Part shown: positions 45,189 to 57,944 of the stretch, piece after piece
Layout: each line of letters begins with the position of its first letter
Position numbering within the stretch: position 1 is the first letter of the stretch
Assembly (NCBI GenBank): GCA_033725935.1
Contig: MU867064.1
Location: forward strand, 248,001-312,000
Length of the DNA: 64,000 nucleotides
Direction: 5' to 3'
From: Cladorrhinum sp. PSN259
Taxonomy: Eukaryota; Ascomycota; Sordariomycetes; Sordariales; Podosporaceae
Made by a program: the position numbers and the translations under genes
The notes under the pieces: generated by a model
What the model was told of the DNA's origin: nothing
Database searches by the model: none
The model's input: only the letters and a program-made list of their open reading frames with translations

Positions 45189-47389
45189 ATGGCCGAAGCC
45201 CCCGAAAACCAGCAACCAAGGGGATGGCGGTCCTTCTTAGGTGGGGGATCTGGTGAGAAGACCCCATCCAGATGGACCATGGGAATCCTTGAAGATAAGG
45301 AGACCGTTGAAGTACCTGGTAAGACTTGCTCCCGAAATTTTTTCATGCCAGGCTCTACAGGTAACTAATTCTCTGAGTAGGCTCAGTTTTACTGCTTGCA
45401 CTTGACCGAAACGAGCCATTGGGTTTGCGGAATGCTCCTGCAAGAACATCTGTGTCTTCCATTCCTGTTGGCATGCCCCGCCGAACTGAACCAGCGGAGC
45501 CTCAAGAGGAAGAGATAAAAAAGACCCCAGATGGAGCAATAATATTGGACCCTCAACCCGATGATTCAGCCAACGATCCATTAAACTGGCCCGCGTGGCG
45601 GCGAGACGCGGCGTTGATGTCGCTGGGACTGTTCTGCATGATTGGCGGCGGCACAACACCTCTTCTCGCCGCAGGGTTCACAGATGTTGCTCATGATTAC
45701 GGCATGGACGTACACACGGTTTCTCTCACAACAGGACTCTATATGATGGGCATGGGCCTCGGCTCTGTCATTTTCTCGCCAACCGCCATTCTTTATGGAA
45801 AGCGGCCGGTGTACCTGTTTGGGAGCGTCCTCTTCATCGTCACTTCGATCTGGTGCGCCATGTCGCCAAGCTTCGCGTCTCTCACAGTGGCGCGCATTTT
45901 TCAGGGCGTTGCAGTCAGCCCAGTTGAGTGCCTACCCTCTGCTACGATTGCGGAAATATTCTTCCTCCATGAAAGAGCTTTCCGCATCGGTATTTATACC
46001 CTGCTGTTGCTGGGAGGCAAGAACCTGGTTCCGCTCGTCAGTGCGGCTATCATTCAGAAGCTCGGATGGAGATGGGTCTTCTGGATTGTTGCTATGGTTA
46101 TTGGCTTCTGCGGGATCTTGCTATTTCTGTTTGTGCCGGAAACATTCTGGGATCGCGCCCCTCGTCCACGGAAGAGGAAATCTAGATCGAGGCCTGCCAG
46201 CCTATTCCGAGGACTTTCACATCCAGGATCAAGAGCTGCCTCAAGACCGGCATCGAGGGGAGGAGATGCCTCGCAGCCGGTCACACCTGGCCTCCATCCT
46301 GTTGACGGCCAGCTAGGAACTGATGTTACACCACCGGCCGTGGCTGCGGTACGCACCGTCCGTGTGGGCTTCGTTACGCCCGAGTTCGAGCTGAGCGAGC
46401 ATGAGAAGCCGACAGCGAAAACTACAATTCCGTCTAAAGCTGAGTCATCATCGTCATCATCGCCAACGACAGTACAGCCGCCGACACCCACCTCAGCGAA
46501 GCCAGTCGATCCCGAGAAAGTCGCCGGCTCTGAGCGACCACCGGCGCAACGCTATAACAGTGACGTCGACAGTGAGTCCTTATCAAGTTATCGGTCATCT
46601 AGGCGCCAGGCATACACCACGACACTGCGTGCAATGCCACCCCAGTCCTTTGCGCAACAGCTCAAACCTTGGAATGGTCGTCTCAACAAGGATAAGTGGT
46701 GGAAGGTTGCTCTTCGCCCCCTGATATTGTTTTCCTACCCCGCTGTCCTCTGGTCTGCAGTTGTCTACTCTTGCTCGGTAGGCTGGTTGATCGTTATAAG
46801 CGAATCTATGGCAGTCATTTACCGTGAAGGAGTCTACCAGTTTGATGCGCTCCAGGCCGGCCTTGTGTATATCAGCCCATTTGTCGGTGGTATCCTGGGC
46901 ACCGCCGTAGCTGGAAAAGTATCCGATGTCATCGTCAAAGCAATGGCCAGACGGAACGGTGGACTGTACGAGCCCGAGTTCAGACTTGTCATGGCTATTC
47001 CTGTGGCCATCACCACCGTGATTGGACTGATGGGCTTTGGCTGGTCCGCACAGGTTGAGGATCACTGGATGGTTCCCACCGCCTTCTTCGGCATCATTTC
47101 GTTCGGGTGCTCCCTAGGTTCGACGACCAGTATCACGTTCTGCGTCGACTCGTACAGACAGTATGCTGGTGAAGCACTTGTGACGCTTAACTTCAGCAAG
47201 AATATCTTCCACGGATTGGTTTTCAGTTTGTTTGTTACGGGTTGGATGAGCTCAGATGGGCCAAAGATGGTGTATATCTGGTTAGGCATCATCCAGTTGA
47301 TCTTACTACTCTCGACCATCCCCATGTACATTTACGGAAAGAGGGCAAGAATGTGGACGGTCAGGAAGAACTTTATGGAGAAGTTTTAG
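45189..47389 (+). CDS. MFS transporter, DHA1-like, with a long central loop
   Basis: CDS is join(45189..45318, 45381..47389), 712 residues. Exon 1 gives MAEAPENQQPRGWRSFLGGG; the 62-bp intron is phase 1 and rejoins as VPG-SVLLLALDRNEPLGLRN. Before the first helix is NDPLNWPAWRRDA, a hallmark of fungal DHA1 drug/polyamine-type carriers. Twelve helices are expected: six before about residue 250 (including the motif-A-like loop YGKRPVYLFG and RIFQGVAVSP), then a hydrophilic loop of about 190 residues rich in R, S, P and T, then six more ending at IYGKRARMWTV. It is a plasma-membrane or vacuolar proton-coupled exporter or importer; the substrate cannot be read from sequence. Confidence 0.9.
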
Positions 47390-47920
47390 CTGTACTAGGG
47401 GGAGTTCGTGCTGAGGCGAAGGTTAAGGAAGATGCATTTGAGGTTTGAAAGTGTGGAACATTAAGCGCAGAACTGATCGTCGGGGTTCATGAAAAGGGGA
47501 TTTCTTATGGTTTATCATTTTTGGCTTTGGATACTGGATACCATCAACTTTCGTTTATACTTGCATTGGGGCGGCGTTGCATTTCATGATTTATGGCATA
47601 TTCTCACTGATTTGTCCGGACATTTACAGAGCATGGACGTACTTTGGAGAGAAAGAGGAGACCAGGAGATAGAGATATACTTGTATGATTGGTCGAGTAC
47701 ATTGATATCCTCATAGAATATTGATAGGAATACTTCATACCTACTCTATCACAATTTCTGTATGATTTCATTTGTATTGATGATGTTGTAATTCATGAAA
47801 TGAAGTCTTGGCACCACATGCTTTTTCCGTGATGGCTTAACCCCTCCAAACTTTTTTTAAAAAATCTAACTCATACCCCACAATCCACCATAACCTCAAC
47901 AATCACCACAAACAGGAACG
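47390..47920. other. Intergenic, no gene seen
   Basis: 3' region of the MFS gene and promoter of elp6. AT-rich near 47700-47880. Confidence 0.55.
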
Positions 47921-48835
47921 ATGACGTCCAGGATAATCCCACACCTCCTCGAACCGTACCTCTCCCTCCCCGAGGAGACCGCTCTGGTAGTACTCACCGG
48001 CATCCTCGGTGCATCCACCAACTGGCTTGTATGGCGATACCTGCATGCCTTCCTCAAACCCTCTGCTCCCACTTCTACCGAGGATGACGAGGTCTCAGTC
48101 CTGCTCGTCTCTTTCCTTCGCGACCTCGCCTTCTTCAAAGAAGGAATGGGCAGACTAGGCGTCGACCTCGAAGCTGCAGGGAGGAAAGGGAAGTTTGGAT
48201 TCGTGGATGGGCTGTCGGGTCTGTATACCGAGGATAGCCGCCCGACCAGTACGGTGCAGAGAGAGGAGACGTGGAAGCGCACGCTGCGAAGTGGGAACGT
48301 AAAAGATATTGGGAGGGCGATAGAGAATTTACTCGTGCAGTTGAAACCCGGGGCTGCAGGGACTGAGACTAGGAGGAAAGTAATTCTCGTGCTGGATGGG
48401 TTAGACTTCTTGGTCGCTGCCGCCTCAGGGGTAGACAATACCGGTGCCGTGGCAGTTAGGGATATGGTCATGGACTTGAGAGAAGTATGGAAGCACATTC
48501 TCTGTTGGCAAGGAATGACACGGAAAGGATGAACTGACAGGACCTACACAACACAGAAATCACACGGAACAATAATCACACTCGCGGCCGACGACCCGCT
48601 CATCAAGGAGCAAGTGACGCCGCTCGAGACAAATCACGCTTGTTTTGTGCTCAGTTTAGCACACGATGCAGATACCATTCTTAGCTTGAGGTTGCTCGAC
48701 ACAGGAACGGCCAAGGACGTGAGCGGCGTCATCAGAATCACACATGGGGGGCAGAATTTTGACACCAAGGACCACGAGTATTTGTACAATGTGGGAGGCG
48801 ACGGCGGCGTGAGAGTATTCGAACGAGGCCAGTAG
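47921..48835 (+). CDS. elp6: Elongator complex protein 6
   Basis: CDS is join(47921..48484, 48557..48835), 280 residues. The N-terminus LLEPYLSLPEETALVVLTGI and LGASTNWLVWRYL matches fungal Elp6. The 72-bp intron has a CTGAC branch site and a CAG at 48554-48556 that restores phase 0, joining DLRE to KSHGTIITLAADDPLI. The C-terminal half contains HACFVLSLAHDADTILSLRL and LDTGTAKDVSGVIRIT. Elp6 is a RecA-fold protein without a working P-loop; with Elp4 and Elp5 it forms the hexameric ring of Elongator, needed for wobble-uridine modification of tRNA. Fungal elp6 genes are of this length. Confidence 0.92.
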
Positions 48836-49237
48836 AGCAGTATCTCCAGTGAAAAATGATACCCGAAAATTGACTCCCTTTTTATGCGCCCCCAGCTTTT
48901 GCTGCCTTTAGAGGGAAGCTGGCCTGTTCCCTTTGTTCAATACCTCTAAGCTGCCCCATCACATCAAGTTTTGCGCCGCCAATATCGAGAAACCTGTGTG
49001 TAAAATGGTTGATGGTTCGCAAATGTTACGCCATTCTTCGTGACTTTGCTTTAAGATAAACCGTTGACCCAACCCAGTTTCCCGCGCGCGAAAAAAATCA
49101 TGCCCTTTGTTGTGATGTGGCAGCAAAAAGCGAGTTTCAGGTCCGTCCAGAGAATGTGGCCAGCCCTTATTACATCGCTCGCCGAAAACGATCCATCCTG
49201 TCACCAACCGCGTGCCCCTGCCTCGTCAAAACACCCT
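48836..49237. other. Intergenic between convergent elp6 and rpl37
   Basis: Shared 3' region. No further feature was recognised. Confidence 0.55.
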
Positions 49238-50008
49238 TTAAGCAGAAGCAGTGGAGATGCCCCGCGAACCCTTGGGGACACCAGACTGGAAACCGTTCTT
49301 GAACTTCCGGGAGACCTCGCTGAGGTATCTCATGCGGCCGGTACCGGTGACCTTTCTCCGCTTAGCCTTCTCGGACCAGTTGTCTGTATTTGCCCCATGT
49401 CAGCAATTCTGTTTGGTGTCCATCTTGTATCGTCGAGTGCTGGCAACGTACACTTGCGGATCTTAGCAGCGGGGTAACCGCAGGAAGCGCAGGTCTTCTT
49501 CTGGTTATGGAGCGAACGGCGACTGTTGATAGCGGTAGTTCGTTAATTTCCAATCGATTAAAAGGCTATAAATCTCGTCGTCCTCCTTGACATCCATCGC
49601 CTGTCTCTTCGGTCGAGTTTAAGAGAGGGTGTTTTGTGTCGACTTACCCGCAGCGTCTGCAGAGACCGTGGGTCTTGTTGTGGCTGGCGATGACAGTCAA
49701 CAAAATTGTTCCTTTGCAAAGAACCGACTAAAAGTTTCCATGAACATACCGCTTGCCAAAGCTGGAGGTACCCTTGGCTGTTACCAAATGTCAGTCAAAC
49801 TGTTCCAGGATCTTAATGTTTCCAGGTTTCCGGTCGAGCAGAGATGCGAAGCAGAAAGAATCCAAGTTCGGGGTGATTTGTTCGGGAATAGCTTCTTATC
49901 GCAATGTTTCGTAGGGATCGAACGTTGGTGTGTAAATGGAATCGGGAATCGGTAATGGTGATGGAGACATGAAATTCATCGCGATAGCAAGGGTGGGAAC
50001 ATACTCAT
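49238..50008 (-). CDS. rpl37: 60S ribosomal protein eL37
   Basis: Five coding exons: complement(join(49238..49383, 49452..49522, 49648..49683, 49750..49777, 50005..50008)), 94 residues. The first coding exon is only ATGA; the second is 28 nt and the third 36 nt, which hides the gene from ORF finders. The joined product begins MTKGTSSFGKRHNKTHGLCR and continues through RRCGRRSLHNQKKTCASCGY to a C-terminus containing MRYLREVSRKF. The four zinc-binding cysteines (CRRC and CASC) are intact. All splice phases agree. eL37 is a small zinc-ribbon protein of the large ribosomal subunit. The 227-bp first intron right after the start codon is typical of fungal ribosomal-protein genes and may carry expression signals. 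Confidence 0.95.
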
Positions 50009-51691
50009 TTTGGCGGTTGCTCTGTGAAAGGGTTGTGATTAGACTCAATTGCGATATAGAGAGGACCGGTGGTCGATTAGACTTACCTACGTCGTCGGCG
50101 GGAGGGAGCTTTGTGATGAGGTGCAGATTCTCTTGGGACTGGGGTCGCGAAATTTTGGGAATGTGTGGCCTAGCGATTTGCTCGTTAGGGCTGCAAAATT
50201 GAGCCACAACTGTTCAGCCGCACGTGGCTGGATGGCATCCCTGGCAGATAAGTCGGAAGACTCTTGGCGTGCCGGCCCGCAATCTCTCCAATTTATTGTC
50301 TGTAGCCACTTTATCGTGGGGTAACACTGGATGCCTTACGTCTAAAAGACCCGCATGTCTACCACCTGCAAGCTTGAACTTATTCCAGGATACTTCTGAG
50401 AGTGATGGATAAATCATTCAGACATTGTTTGGCTGTCTTTACATGTATTATCGGATTTTATGTTCGCATTTTCATTAGCCGATATCATACAACAATAATG
50501 TGTTATTTGCTGAGGGGATCCAGGGCCCCTCTTCATCTGCTAAAAGTCACGCAGACGGTTGTGGTCACTCAAGCCCCAATTTCCAGGTGTTGCTACAGCC
50601 CCTTTCTTCAGCAGCTAGTTGAACAATATCAAGGTTGTGTAGCTGTTTCAACTTTTCCATCACCTCTTGGTGATATGTCTGTAATACTTTTGCTGAACGC
50701 TCGCCTTGAGAGCCTGATGCTATCCGAACCCCATGGAGTTCCGTGATGGGTCATGCCGTGTTCATCAAGGGAGTTCCAGGTATGCACCAGCCACTGGAAA
50801 CACAACCGTAACAACACGCATTAGCGTTTATGTCTACTCCAATATAATTCATAATGCCTTTTCAATTCACAAATTTCCAGATTGCAGGTGTGTTGATTGA
50901 TATCTGGACACTAGCACCGAGACAAAGTGATACGGTATAGGGCGTCGACAGCAGAGGAGGGACGACCCGGGGAAGGCAAAAGTCCTAGCGACGACGGTCA
51001 CAGTCTGCAATGATAGGTTGCAGAGACAACCCCTCCCATGAGCAGCTTAGAAGGCATCGTTGGGTATAACTTTGAATCGACGGGCTCGATAATAAAAGTC
51101 CGTCAACTCATCTCGCCACAGCATCCGTTTCTTATCTTTTTTGAACTTAGTTGAGAACGTTTGATCTGGAACCGCAGCTGAAAGGTGGGAAAATGCGGGG
51201 AATGCTTGTCCTCCCCAGCTGACACGGGCCACCCTGCCACCCTTGCATTCCATCTTTCGCTCGCTTCCCGGACCTTTCCGCTGGGCAACATCAACCAGGT
51301 TGACCCACGCCACCCACCCGCTCTCCAGTGGCCGTGGGCTGGAAGCTCTGACGCTTCTACCCCCAAGAAAACGCAACCTACGGATATCAAGCTTTCATTG
51401 CACGCCATTACCCTCATACGCATCACTTGCCTCCTTTCTCACCCATGTACTCTTCCCTGCAAATATCACCACCTATTGCCCACAAAGCATTCCCTGGCGC
51501 AATCTCATCCCCCTTTTTTACGAATGATTAGGCGCGGCGCGGCTTGACGGCTCAACAGTAGCTGCCAGTCCACCGACATCCAACACCCAAACTTACACGA
51601 GGAACACAAACCACCGGACCTCGCCGGGTAGATTTCTTAGGCACTAGTTGTATCCAAACCTCGGCGCCTCTACACTTGCGGCAGTTTCAAG
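50009..51691. other. Divergent intergenic region of rpl37 and the RING gene
   Basis: Holds the rpl37 promoter and a likely long C/T-rich leader of the RING gene (about 51230-51690). No coding exon could be supported; plus ORFs at 51185-51547 look like leader sequence. Confidence 0.5.
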
Positions 51692-53953
51692 ATGAGAACA
51701 CCACGAGTTGCCATCTTGGTGTTATTCTTCTCAGCATCAGTTTTTTTGGTCGTCCGCGCTTTTACGTCATTTCGTGACTCGAGCACAGTTGTGGTGCCGT
51801 TGAACAAACAGCAGAAGCCAACATCTCCATCATCCTTGCGAACCTTCTTTTCCTTCTCGCCGCCATTTTCCCTTTTCCCGCCGAACGCCGCCATCAGCCT
51901 TTTCGAGGATAATAGCACTTTTTTCCCTGCACGGCCAGCCGCATTCGGGCCTCCGCTCCCTTCGGATGGATTAAGCGGGCAGCTATGGACAGGCGGCGGC
52001 TTTTCCGATGATCACTTTCAAGAAGGAGAAGGAGAAGGCGAGCTGGGCTGTAGTGACATTCCAGGATGGGAAGATGGCAGGCACAAGGCGACTGTCAAGG
52101 GGGTAGCTGCCACCAAGTCCGCTAGCATTATTGGTAATACCAGGAATATGAAAAGGCATGGCGTGGCTGGAGGTTCTGCTGTTGACCAAATAGCCAAGCA
52201 AAAGAGACGATCGGAGGCGCAAAACAGTCCCGTAGATGATGGGACAGACGACTACCTACACGAAGATCTAGCACAGTCTCGGGGTTCCTACCGTGGTGGC
52301 TCTGCTTCCTCTGGTCATGCCGATATTCAGTCAATTCAAGAGACCGCGGAGATCACCGGTAAGATTGCTCTTTTGAGTCGAGGTGGTTGTGGCTTTTTAG
52401 AAAAGGTCAAGTGGGCTCAGCGACGTGGAGCCGTTGCTCTTATTGTGGGGGACAACCAAAAGGGTGGCCCTTTGATCCAGATGTTTGCGAGAGGCAATGT
52501 CGACAATGTCACAATTCCTTCGGTATTCACATCCAGGACAACTGCCATGCTGCTTTCATCACTCATGCAGCAACCTGGAAGGTCCGCTGAGGGTCAGGTT
52601 GGCAAGCCACCCAAGAAGTCGAAGGTGAAAAGTCCGGTACTTCCCTCGCTCCGAAACACAAAACCCAACACTGGAGCTCTTGAAGATTCCGTTCCCTCGA
52701 GTGAAAAATCTCGCGCTCACCAACGAAGTTGGCTTTCCAATCTCTTCCACTGGGGTGCTAGCGATAACACCGCTTCAGATCGGAGCAGGCCTCCGAGCAG
52801 CGGTCGCCTTGACTGGGTTCTCGTTGACGATTGGAGTGACGAGAAAGACAAGGCTATCAAGAGCAGTCTTGACAAAGGGTCTTCCAAGAATGGCGCAGAA
52901 ACTCGGGGTTCTCCTGACGCTGGCAACCCCTCTGACGATGGTTTTCAGATTGGTGTGCAAGACTGGCGTGACCCTGACCTTGTCGAGACTTCTTCAGCAA
53001 GCAAAGACACCTCTTACTCCGTGGCCAAAGACGGTGCTGCGGGTGATAAGACACGCCCCAGCAAATCAGCTGACGTTGCAGAATCAACCGATGCCTTCTT
53101 CTCTGATCACGAGGATGACAATGATCGAGAAGGCCTGTGGGTCACCATTACGCCAACCGGAAGTGTTAGCCCTTTCTTCGACACTCTCATGGTTCTGGTT
53201 GTCAGTCCCCTTATTACACTAACAGTGGTGTACGCCCTTCTCATGGTGCGAGCCAAGATCAGGAGGAGAAGGTGGAGGGCACCCAAGTCAGTGGTCGCCC
53301 AGCTGCCAGTTCGGACATATCAACCATATCACTCTGTTAGGCGGCCAAATCGGCAACCCGCGAGGATACCTGCTCCAAGTAGCACTTCACCTCTGACGCC
53401 TCTTCTGCAAGCTCCCGAGCAGTCAGGACCGTCTAGAGAAGATGGGACCGTACATGTGTCCCGGCCAGGTTCTCCTGACGATAATGAGTCTATCGCTTCG
53501 AGCAATGGGAGGACTTTCCCATCCAGACAGGTGGATTGTGTGATATGCTTAGAAGAGTATGTGGAAGGCGTCAGCCAAGTAATGCGTTTACCATGTGGTC
53601 ATGAGTTCCACAAAGAGTGCATGTAAGTTCTTGATGCTTATTGGAATTTTCCTGCCGACATTCCCCGACAACGTCCTAACATGAAATGTAGATCACCGTG
53701 GCTCATCACTCGGCGGCGGACTTGCCCGATCTGCAAGGGTGATGTGGTAAAGGCATTGAGCAGGGCCAAGGCTGCGACCGATGGCATCTTCGAAGAAGCT
53801 GCTGAACGTCGCCGTCGCAGCGACTCGTTCAATATACAAGCTGCAGTGGAGCAGTGGCTCCCGACCGAATACAGCCGTAGACACCAAGAGCCTATTGCTC
53901 CCGTTCTTCAAGCTCCCACTCTTGCCGATCTGGAACAAGGGCGAATATGTTAA
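51692..53953 (+). CDS. PA-TM-RING E3 ubiquitin ligase
   Basis: CDS is join(51692..53622, 53692..53953), 730 residues. A hydrophobic N-terminus (VAILVLFFSASVFLVVRAF) acts as signal peptide or anchor. A protease-associated (PA) domain lies at about 205-295 with GKIALLSRGGCGFLEKVKWA and IPSVFTS. A disordered acidic segment follows. One transmembrane helix is at about 500-520 (LMVLVVSPLITLTVVYALLM), then a basic stop-transfer (RAKIRRRRWR). The RING-H2 finger begins at about 616 (CVICLEEY) and ends with CPIC; it is split by the 69-bp intron between HKEC and ISPW, with a CTAAC branch site. This is the fungal counterpart of the RNF13-type endosomal/vacuolar ligases that ubiquitinate membrane proteins. 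The C-terminal tail is Arg-rich. Confidence 0.92.
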
Positions 53954-54578
53954 ATGCTGGGTCAGGATATTAGCAGAGGGCGGGCATCGATTGATGCTCT
54001 CTATTTCTGCAGTGAAGCGGTGCATTGTTGGAAACGGATAAATATAATGGCTGCGGGCAAGGGTTTGGTTCCAAAAGCGGAGGACGGTCAAGTTTCTGAG
54101 GACTGGTGCAACTTATTCAATCTTGATAATTGGTCTCTTCATGGTCCTCCGCATGTTCCGGGGGAGAACCAGAGGATCGAGGGCTGGGGATTTTTGGTCG
54201 TTTTTCTTTTACCTTGTTTTGGATGACTGTTTCGTTTTTTTGGTTTGTTATTCGGGATGCCCTTAGGGGAACCTGTTAGGAATATACCCTGGAGAATCTT
54301 GAGAAGAGATTCCGCATGACTGGACCCTCCTTTATTTTTATGACTTGAATGACCAAATAGCTTTTCCTCCCTTCAGATTTCTCTTCGAAGTTGAGAACAG
54401 CAGTTTCAACGAGGTTTTCGCCTAGAGCATTGATGCTTTTCAGATAGTGCCTGTCAATGCCTCTTTGAGTTCAGAAGACAAGAATGATACTCGAGAAGAG
54501 TGCTTGTTTGTGTCAGGCAGGCCCTGGGGCGTGGTTCGAAAAGAAAAAGAAAATGGAAGGGGAAAACAGCAACCAAAT
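53954..54578. other. 3' region of the RING gene
   Basis: AT-rich untranslated and intergenic sequence up to the terminator of tRNA-Cys. No gene was seen. Confidence 0.5.
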
Positions 54579-54583
54579 AAAAA
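54579..54583 (-). terminator. Pol III terminator of tRNA-Cys
   Basis: A5 on the plus strand (T5 on the transcribed strand) lies seven bases past the tRNA 3' end. Confidence 0.6.
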
Positions 54584-54590
54584 GTGAGCA

Positions 54591-54662
54591 AGGACGAAAC
54601 GCGATTTGAACGCGTGACCTACCGGACTGCAGCCGGTTGCTCTACCCCTGAGCTATTCGTCC
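54591..54662 (-). tRNA. tRNA-Cys (anticodon GCA)
   Basis: On the minus strand 72 nt form a cloverleaf. The acceptor stem GGACGAA pairs with TTCGTCC, with T as discriminator. The D arm includes AGCTCAGGGGTAGAGCA. The anticodon arm has CCGGCTGCAGTCCGG with GCA as the anticodon. The T arm is CGCGTTCAAATCGCG. No intron is present. Confidence 0.96.
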
Positions 54663-55452
54663 TCAAGTAGTGATATAGCACAAACCAATGTGGCGTGGCC
54701 TGAAATCTGGGTAGTTTCTACTCCTTTCCTATTCTATTTGTCAGCTCAGTTGTCGAGCAAGTACTTTCAAGAGTTGTATGGATATACTATATCCAGAGCC
54801 TGACTTCCATCAGAATTTGATATGTCAAATTGGATACATTTGATCGAAGAGTCTTTGGAAGGACTCAAATTAAGAGGCATTCGTGAGCTTCAAAGGCAGG
54901 CGACCAACCTGGAAAGGAAGAGGTCTGAAGACATTGAATATGGCGTTTACAAACGTCTAACCAGTAGAAATCTTCATAATAAGACACACAGCAACATACA
55001 ATGCTGTTGATTTGCATGTATCTCAGAAGCCCGTTTGGAGTGAGAGGCACGTGCTGCGCGCTTCATTTACAGGCCCTCACAGGGCACAGAGGTCCCACTT
55101 CAGTCATCCGCTCAGGCAGAACAGTGCCAAACAGTGCCAAACGCGTTCACCCTGATCGCGACTTCACTGTTGCATGAGTGATGGGACCTGCTGCCGTACC
55201 AAGGAGCTCTCTTAATCTGCTGGCATAGAACTTGCTGAAATGAAATGTCCACTTCGACTTGCTCTTGCAAGATAGATGTGTTGTCGAAATTTCATTTCTT
55301 TAAGCGCTTTGTTTTGAGGGCTGCATACACTCTGAACCTTCATCAACAAAAACACCCCATTCTATCCAGCTCACTGAACTCTACAAATGCACGACCTCGT
55401 CTTTACAACTGTCTCATGTTTCACTCTTAAGTGTAACAATTGAAGCAAAACA
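54663..55452. other. Intergenic, promoter of apc5
   Basis: No gene recognised. A short direct repeat, ACAGTGCCAA twice, occurs near 55122-55141. A 62-codon ORF at 54822-55010 has no support. Confidence 0.5.
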
Positions 55453-57944
55453 ATGTCCCGCTACCTCACCCCAGCAAAGATTGGGTTTCTCGCCCTCATA
55501 GAGCTCTATATAGAAGGCGCAGTCCCCAACGCCGCCATTTGCCCGATCATCGACTTCCTCGCTTCCCATCTGCTCGACTGCGATCTTCAGAATACACCAG
55601 ACGACCACCCAACCCTGCGATGGAAGAAAGCCGAGAGTACGATTCGCCTCGTTGTATCAATAAAGGACTTTGAACAACTCCTCGTTGCCTGGCCCGCAGC
55701 AGATAAGATTCCCGGCTTGCGATTATGGGACCGTTTTCTCGAGAAGCTGTGGGGGATAGACTCTCTTGACGGATTGCACGCCTTTTTCGACTGGCTGCCG
55801 AATCTGTTACTGAAGAGCAAGGAGGAGCTGAGGCGGATGGCGGAGATAGGAGAGGTGCCTCCCGGGCCGGAGCAAGGTATCATGATTTTGCTATCACGAA
55901 CGTCACCATTTGGGAGCTTTATCCGGAAGGCACACTTGGAATTTGTACGCATGCAGTTTAGCCATGTCGTGGATCTATGGAAGATGCTTGTGAGGTACAG
56001 GCAACCGACGTCGAATTATTGGAAGCGGAGACATCCTTCTGCTGGAAGACTGAATTTTGATAGCGTGTTGTTGGTAGGAGAGCACGAGTGGGGAGTGAAC
56101 AAAACGATGGAGTTGGCTGTGGGAGCATATGGAAATATGTTGCTGGCTGGGGATCATGAGAAGGCACTTCCGGTCAGTACTGACGACGTAGAGGGATTGT
56201 TGGAGTGGCAGATTGATCAGATACAGAGTGAGTCCTTTGTTCTTTCCAGTTGGTAGTGTGAATGTTGACTGACATGGAACAGGATATGGAAACAGGATAC
56301 CACCGGAGATCAGGGACCGGTTTCAGCGGCTGCTTAAGGATAGCCATCTTGTCCCGAGTTTATCACATTATCTAAGGTATGCCTTCTACGACTAGCTGCA
56401 GCCCTTCTAACGCTAACATATTCAGCTTTTCCGATGCATGGCGATCAGGAGATTTTCCTACGTCCTTTGACTACCTCCACCGTTACTTCGATTACACCAT
56501 GCAAAACCGAGACCGCACCTTCTACCAATATGCTTTGATGAACCTGGCTATCCTCCAGTCTGACTTTGGCTGTCACAAAGAAGCGGTAGCTACTATGCTG
56601 GAGACTGTTGCGACGGCTCGAGAGAACCGAGACATGACATGCCTCAATTTCGCTCTCAACTGGTTCTTCCACTTTGGGCGCGCCCACCCCAGGCTCGTCC
56701 GCGAGCTTGAAAATAACAGCATGCTGGGCAGCGGCAAGGAGGCTCTAGCCTTCCTGCGCGCCAAAGCAAAGGAATCCGGCATGGGGATTTTGTGGAGCTC
56801 ATCCCTCTTGAGCGAAGCCAAGCTCAACATGGCAAATGGCGAAAGCATCTCGGCCGCCCTCGAGCATATGGTGCGCAGCTCGCAACTCATTATTGCACGC
56901 AACATGAAGAACATGATGGGCGCTCAGTTGTCGATGATTATCACCCTGTGGGACCGACTCGGGCTTTCACCTCTGTCGACAATGGCCTGTGAGGTCTTCC
57001 TCAAGTGTCATGCGACCAACTCAGTTTTTGATGATGAGCTGAGAATCACATGCAGACTAGCGGGGCTTCTCGCGGGCAAGGGGAGATATCAGGAGGCGTT
57101 TGAGAAGATGGAGGATGTAAACTCAAACTCACTGCGATCGGCGAAGCCAAATCAGTACTGGAACCTGTTCAGGGGGCTGCTCAAGCTCCGTAGGGATCTG
57201 CATCGAAATAACCTTGATGCTGTGGATGCCATGCTGGCTCAGCTTCTACAAATTGGGCCGGACGATCTGGAGCCGGATTTGGTTTTTGTCATTGATTCTC
57301 TACACATCGAAGCCCTAATTCGGAGGCAGGACTTCGAGACTGCTTTCATGCAGATTGATAGGCAGATCCATGAGCTGCGAGAGAACAATCGAGACGTGGC
57401 TCTGCGCGTACGTCTGTTACTTGCCAAGGCTCACCTGTTTGACTGCATCGGCCGCCCGGAAAAGGGGTTCAGCATCGCCATGCGCGCCGCGAGCATGTCC
57501 TGGCGGGCCAGGCTGATCCCATTATTGTGGCAGTCCATGGGGGCTGTGTCGAACATTCTGAACTCACTGAGCGAGTTCGAGGCCGCCGAGGGAATCTTGA
57601 TATCCATCCTTCCCAGGGCTCTGGAGGCAGATGTGGCATTCACTTCGGGTACGCTTTACAGCTTGCTGGCGGACTCGAGAATGGGACGAGCGGGCAAGGC
57701 GGCGTTGAGCGGGGCAGGTGATCCTAAGAACAAGATGCGGAACGGATTTCTTCTCAAGGCGCACGAGGCACTGGAGAGCGCGCTCAAGTACTTTGGGGCT
57801 GTCGAAGACCTGCAGAAGCAGTGCGAGATTCTAGCGAAGATGGCGACGATTATGAGGACGCTCGGGGATCGGAACCCGGCCGAGGACTATGCCGCTAGGT
57901 ATGTTGCGTTGAGGAAAGAAGCGGATGCGATACAAGGGAAATAA
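55453..57944 (+). CDS. apc5: Anaphase-promoting complex subunit 5
   Basis: CDS is join(55453..56227, 56283..56376, 56426..57944), 795 residues. The start MSRYLTPAKIGFLALIELYI is typical. Introns of 55 and 49 bp restore the frame: QIQ-RYGNRIPPEIRDRF and HYL-SFSDAWRSGDFPTSFD. The central region holds the APC5 signature and TPR-like helical repeats (DYLHRYFDYTMQNRDRTFYQ, YALMNLAILQSDFGCHKEAV). The C-terminal half is all-helical TPR. Apc5 is a scaffold subunit of the APC/C platform with Apc1 and Apc4, a ubiquitin ligase of the cell cycle. It is the outer member of the apc5-cox13-apn2 block that borders MAT in Pezizomycotina. Confidence 0.93.
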
